Below are positions 59,302-62,002 of a stretch of 62,002 nt of DNA, piece after piece (positions within the stretch are counted from its first letter, which is position 1; the number at the start of each line of letters is the position of its first letter). The position numbers and the translations under genes were made by a program. Origin of the DNA: Pseudomonadota bacterium. Lineage in GTDB: Bacteria; Myxococcota_A; Polyangia; Polyangiales; Polyangiaceae. The DNA is taken from NCBI GenBank assembly GCA_023428245.1, contig JAEYYX010000027.1:1-62002 (forward strand). Reading direction: 5' to 3'. The notes under the pieces are model-generated. The model was not told the DNA's origin and did no database searches. It saw only the letters and a list, made by a program, of their open reading frames with translations.

Positions 59302-60174
59302 TCACACGACTGAAAGGAGCGGCAAACGCTCCGGCAGCGGCTTAGGCTTCTCGCGGAGTGAGCCGGAAAAAACGCGCATGCGCGAGTCGACTCCGAGCAC
59401 CTCGTCCTCCTCGAGAGGCGACCACACGTTTTCCCCCGACAGCTGCTCGCTCGAGATGATCAGGTGGTTCACGAAGCCCGTGCTCGTGGGCGCTTCGCAC
59501 TCGGGTGACAAGCTTGCGCAGCGTCCGCGATCTGCACAAATCTTTTTGTACGTCGAGTAATAAAGGCCCTTCCCTCCCTGCACCGCGGCGAGCGTCTGCC
59601 CGTCGGTCACCATGAACGTGAGGAGCGAGCGTGTCTCTCCCTCGTCGCAGATTTCCCGGGCGATTTCGACGGTCTCTACGAGCGCGTAGGTGACCTCCTC
59701 GATGGAGGCTTGTCGCGCAAGGGGCCCGAACTTCGAGAGCCGCGACAAGAAGATAAAGAACAGCACTTCGCTGTCCGTGTCCCCGAGAATAAAGCGGGCG
59801 AGGGATGGCGTCACAGCGCTTCTGAGCTCGTCGCGCTTCACCGCGAAATTCGGGATGTCCCCGTTGTGCGCGCCGACCCAGCGGCCATACTGAAACGGGT
59901 GGCAATTCAGGACGCCGTTCGAGCCCTGCGTCGCTTGGCGGACGTGCGCGAGTACCGTGTTCGAGGCGACGACGCCGCTCAGCCGGTGGAACAAAGCGTC
60001 GCCGAGAGCCGTGAGCGGACTTCGCGTCACATGGGGAGCCCCCTCTACGTAATAAGCAACGCCCCAGCCGTCCGGATGCTGATTACTTTGGATCCCAAGG
60101 GCGTTCTCATAAGCGAGGAGAGAACGGTGGACCTGACTCGGAATCACACTCCGGAAGCCAAAAAGCCGACACAC
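59302..60174 (-). CDS. Class II glutamine amidotransferase (YafJ-like)
   Basis: Starting at GTG 60174 gives Met-Cys, so Cys2 becomes the N-terminal nucleophile required by the family; GGGAG lies 9 nt upstream. The 290 residues show GFRSVIPSQVHRSLL, HPDGWGVAYYVEG, HVRQATQG, CHPFQYGRWVGAHNGDIPNF and GDTDSEVLF, the conserved Ntn-hydrolase glutaminase set. It resembles YafJ/EgtC-type stand-alone amidotransferases rather than GlmS or PurF because no synthase domain follows. Substrate is unknown. Confidence 0.92.
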   Translation of the reverse strand: MCRLFGFRSVIPSQVHRSLLAYENALGIQSNQHPDGWGVAYYVEGAPHVTRSPLTALGDALFHRLSGVVASNTVLAHVRQATQGSNGVLNCHPFQYGRWVGAHNGDIPNFAVKRDELRSAVTPSLARFILGDTDSEVLFFIFLSRLSKFGPLARQASIEEVTYALVETVEIAREICDEGETRSLLTFMVTDGQTLAAVQGGKGLYYSTYKKICADRGRCASLSPECEAPTSTGFVNHLIISSEQLSGENVWSPLEEDEVLGVDSRMRVFSGSLREKPKPLPERLPLLSVV

Positions 60175-60267
60175 GCTCTATATCTCCCATATTTGTCCCC
60201 CCCGTGAAAGGCTGGACCCTGGCCTTTTCGGTGGGAAACTCCCCTGAGACCCAGAGGACATCCCCCC

Positions 60268-60981
60268 ATGAACGAAAAGTCCCCCGCCCTCCGATCTCTG
60301 CTGGACCGACGCGAATTCATCAGGAAGGCCACCGCCGGAACGACCATCGCGGTCCTCGGCGGAGGCGTCTATGGCTTCGCCGACGAGATCCTGAACCAGG
60401 AGGCCCAGGCAAAGGCGCGCGCCGACGGGAGACCCAGGCTCCCCCCCGGCCAGCGCCTCCTGCAAGCACTCAAACCCATGGGCGGGGAACCGGGGAACCC
60501 TTCGGTGTCTGCGTATCGCCTGAAGGTGCACGGCCTCGTCAAGGAGCCTTTCGAGCTCGACTTCCGCTCGCTGCTCGCGGCGGGTGCTGTCGACCTCGCC
60601 CTCGACGTTCACTGCGTCACAGGTTGGAGCGTGTTCGATGCTCAGTTTCGCGGCGTGCGCATCGCAGAGCTTGCGTCCCGAGCTCAGGTCCTGCCTACAG
60701 CGAAACACGTCATCTTGGAGGCGGCCCACGGCTACACAGCGAACCTACCTCTTGAGGTCGCCCTCGCTCCTCAGAACCTCGTCGCCTGGCAGCTCGGGGG
60801 CAAGAGGCTCCCTGAAGCACACGGCGCGCCGGTGCGCGCCGTGATCCCTGACCGATACTTCTGGAAGAGCGCCAAGTGGCTCACGGGCATTCGCTTTGTT
60901 GCTCTCGACGAGCCTGGCTATTGGGAAACCCGCGGGTACCATAACCGGGCCGATCCTTGGCGAGAAGAGCGCTACGGATGA
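60268..60981 (+). CDS. Tat-exported molybdopterin oxidoreductase (sulfite oxidase-like fold)
   Basis: The 237-residue protein has a Tat signal: RREFIRK (Arg14-Arg15) then TTIAVLGGGVYGFA. The mature part has the SUOX/MsrP-like core: YRLKVHGLVKEPFELDF, the probable Mo-ligand Cys116 in DVHCVTGWS, and near the C-terminus KSAKWLTGIRFV and YHNRADPWREERY, which match the catalytic molybdopterin domain of MsrP-type proteins. It is much shorter than plant sulfite oxidase and lacks a dimer domain. The following gene overlaps it (ATGA) and encodes a PepSY-TM protein, a likely membrane electron donor. Confidence 0.92.
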   Translation: MNEKSPALRSLLDRREFIRKATAGTTIAVLGGGVYGFADEILNQEAQAKARADGRPRLPPGQRLLQALKPMGGEPGNPSVSAYRLKVHGLVKEPFELDFRSLLAAGAVDLALDVHCVTGWSVFDAQFRGVRIAELASRAQVLPTAKHVILEAAHGYTANLPLEVALAPQNLVAWQLGGKRLPEAHGAPVRAVIPDRYFWKSAKWLTGIRFVALDEPGYWETRGYHNRADPWREERYG

Positions 60982-61565
60982 ACCTGACCCCGAAATTGCG
61001 TCAACTCCACCGAGACGTTGGCTATTTATTAGTCGGGCTCACGTTCGTTTACGCCCTGAGCGGTCTCGCCGTGAACCACATCGCGGATTGGGATCCGAGC
61101 TTCGTCCAAACTGCGGAGACCTATCCTCTCCCGGCGTCGATCGACCGGAGCCCCATCGATCCAGCAGACGATTCGAAGTCCCGAGTCCTCGGCGAGCGCA
61201 TCGCCCGCGAGCTCGACCTCGGTCCTGTCCTAGAGGTCTACGCGAGCAGCCCCACTGAGCTCGACCTCACCCTCGAGACGGGCCAGCTCACCGTTGCTCT
61301 CGATCGGGGCTCGGCGGACTATTCAGGCCAACGTCCCCGCCCCTTCCTCCGCCTCGCGAACTGGCTCCACACAAACCGGGGCAAGAAAGCCTGGACATTC
61401 ATCGCAGACGCCTACGCAATCCTACTCGTCGGGCTCGCGACGAGCGGGCTATTCCTCGTACGCGAGCGAAGGTTCTTCGGACGGAAGACCGTGCTCGTCG
61501 CGGTCGGAGCGCTGACGCCCATTCTCTACGTGGCGCTCTCCGGTGGGCCGACCGCGAGTCCCTGA
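60978..61565 (+). CDS. PepSY-TM-like membrane protein
   Basis: The ATG at 60978 overlaps the preceding stop (ATGA). The 195-residue protein begins with the pattern LHRDVGYLLVGLTFVYALSG followed by LAVNHIADWDP, typical of the PepSY-associated transmembrane family, then a ~90-residue extracytoplasmic loop (PepSY-like, VLEVYASSPTELDLTLETG), then NWLHTNRGKKAW, a second membrane helix and a third hydrophobic end. Three His residues (HRD, NHIAD, LHTN) flank the helices and could bind heme b. It probably delivers electrons to the Tat-exported molybdoenzyme encoded upstream. Confidence 0.85.
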   Translation: MNLTPKLRQLHRDVGYLLVGLTFVYALSGLAVNHIADWDPSFVQTAETYPLPASIDRSPIDPADDSKSRVLGERIARELDLGPVLEVYASSPTELDLTLETGQLTVALDRGSADYSGQRPRPFLRLANWLHTNRGKKAWTFIADAYAILLVGLATSGLFLVRERRFFGRKTVLVAVGALTPILYVALSGGPTASP

Positions 61566-61819
61566 TTGGCGCGTCGACACTGATTCGTTTCGGGTCGCGC
61601 CGCGGTGAGAGACACGTTGGGCGTCGGATGTACTCCATGCACGCCCGAGAATGTTCGGACGGGCTTCCAGTCGTTCAAGCGGCGGATATCACAAACTCTT
61701 CACTCGTACCGCTCGAACATCATTCACTATCAATCTCTAAAGGAGAAGCGCTTCCAGGCATCTTCCCTCTTTCTTCCTACAAACCGAAATAGTAGACGCG
61801 AGGAACAACCGAGAAACTC

Positions 61820-62002
61820 ATGCGTCCCTTGAAAACTTCACTTGTAGCTACTGCCCTCGTCGCTCTCCCTCCGGCCGCCTTCGCACAAGACTACGAGGAC
61901 CAGCCCCTCAGTGGCGAAGCGGGCGCTGGCTTCCAAGCCGAAGCTGGCGCCGAAGAGAGCGCAGCCGCGGACGCTTCCGCCAGCGCAACGCCGACTCCCA
62001 CG
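61820..62002 (+). CDS. Exported protein, N-terminal fragment (cut by window end)
   Basis: Sixty-one codons are visible. The product begins MRPLKTSLVATALVALPPAA with a signal peptide and likely cleavage after FAQ or AFA, followed by an acidic Ala/Glu/Ser-rich segment. The frame is open to the window end. The upstream 250 bp are gene-free and comparatively AT-rich around 61690-61800, so a promoter is likely there. Function cannot be judged from the fragment. Confidence 0.75.
   Translation, partial: MRPLKTSLVATALVALPPAAFAQDYEDQPLSGEAGAGFQAEAGAEESAAADASASATPTPT

Noticed and set aside
61605..61832. A 75-codon plus-strand frame before the last exported gene
   Set aside because: It overlaps the start region of the real exported gene in another frame, has no ribosome-binding site and shows no family features.

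Overview
The window is GC-rich chromosomal DNA of a Gram-negative bacterium that I place in the Myxococcota (deltaproteobacterial lineage, probably Polyangia-like). The evidence is indirect: eukaryotic-type Ser/Thr kinases with very large non-kinase regions, several soluble or membrane hybrid histidine kinases, an ImuA/ImuB/DnaE2 mutasome, many lipoproteins with Gly-Ser linkers, and a regulatory phosphotransferase operon that combines HprK with RapZ. I see no insertion sequence, prophage, CRISPR array or rRNA; one tRNA-Pro(UGG) is present.

Layout. 1-2995: two translationally coupled histidine-kinase genes on the minus strand, one of them degenerate. 3120-3196: tRNA-Pro. 3384-4920: ferrochelatase, BolA and CGFS glutaredoxin (heme and Fe-S handling). 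5036-8976: a 1,122-residue Ser/Thr kinase with a lipoprotein. 8983-11095: a membrane-anchored GspE/PilB-type ATPase and a PEGA-like partner. 11289-13775: three exported Lys/Glu-rich proteins ending in an OmpA-family lipoprotein. 14455-18056: fatty-acid beta-oxidation pair (FadN-like and thiolase). 18176-18451: FmdB-like zinc ribbon. 18876-22511: SMC. 22675-25124: a lipoprotein and a CheA-like ATPase without its phospho-acceptor His. 25182-35736: DnaE2, ImuB and ImuA, split by genes for a Pro-rich regulator, a hybrid kinase, a DTW-domain tRNA modifier and a PlsC acyltransferase. 35987-42676: a secreted redox and lipoprotein region (diheme cytochrome, two tandem PQQ sugar dehydrogenases, LarE, a vWA-like lipoprotein). 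42955-45724: rpsO and pnp. 46072-53146: rpoN, hpf, ptsN, hprK, rapZ, ptsH and ptsI, all on the minus strand. 53362-62002: a second Ser/Thr kinase, a GT-C-like membrane protein, a beta-propeller protein, a Fe-S protein with a class II amidotransferase, and a Tat-exported molybdopterin enzyme with a PepSY-TM partner.

How the genes work together. The rpoN-to-ptsI set encodes every phosphotransfer step from PEP through EI and HPr to EIIA-Ntr, plus the HPr Ser kinase, with no sugar permease in view, so it looks like a regulatory rather than a transport system. ImuA, ImuB and DnaE2 should form a translesion-synthesis complex; imuA and dnaE2 each carry a similar palindrome just before the start codon, which I read as a shared SOS operator. 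The tandem PQQ dehydrogenases and the divergent diheme cytochrome are a plausible outer electron-transfer pair.

The least explained items are non-coding. The hairpin downstream of rpoN is present in three tandem copies that begin at its stop codon. A 44-bp element is repeated behind fadA and behind pnp, 29 kb apart. A GC-palindrome array lies behind the OmpA gene, and a heavily folded 395-bp region precedes hpf. The most notable protein-level oddities are the kinase-like proteins that each lack one half of the phosphorylation chemistry.
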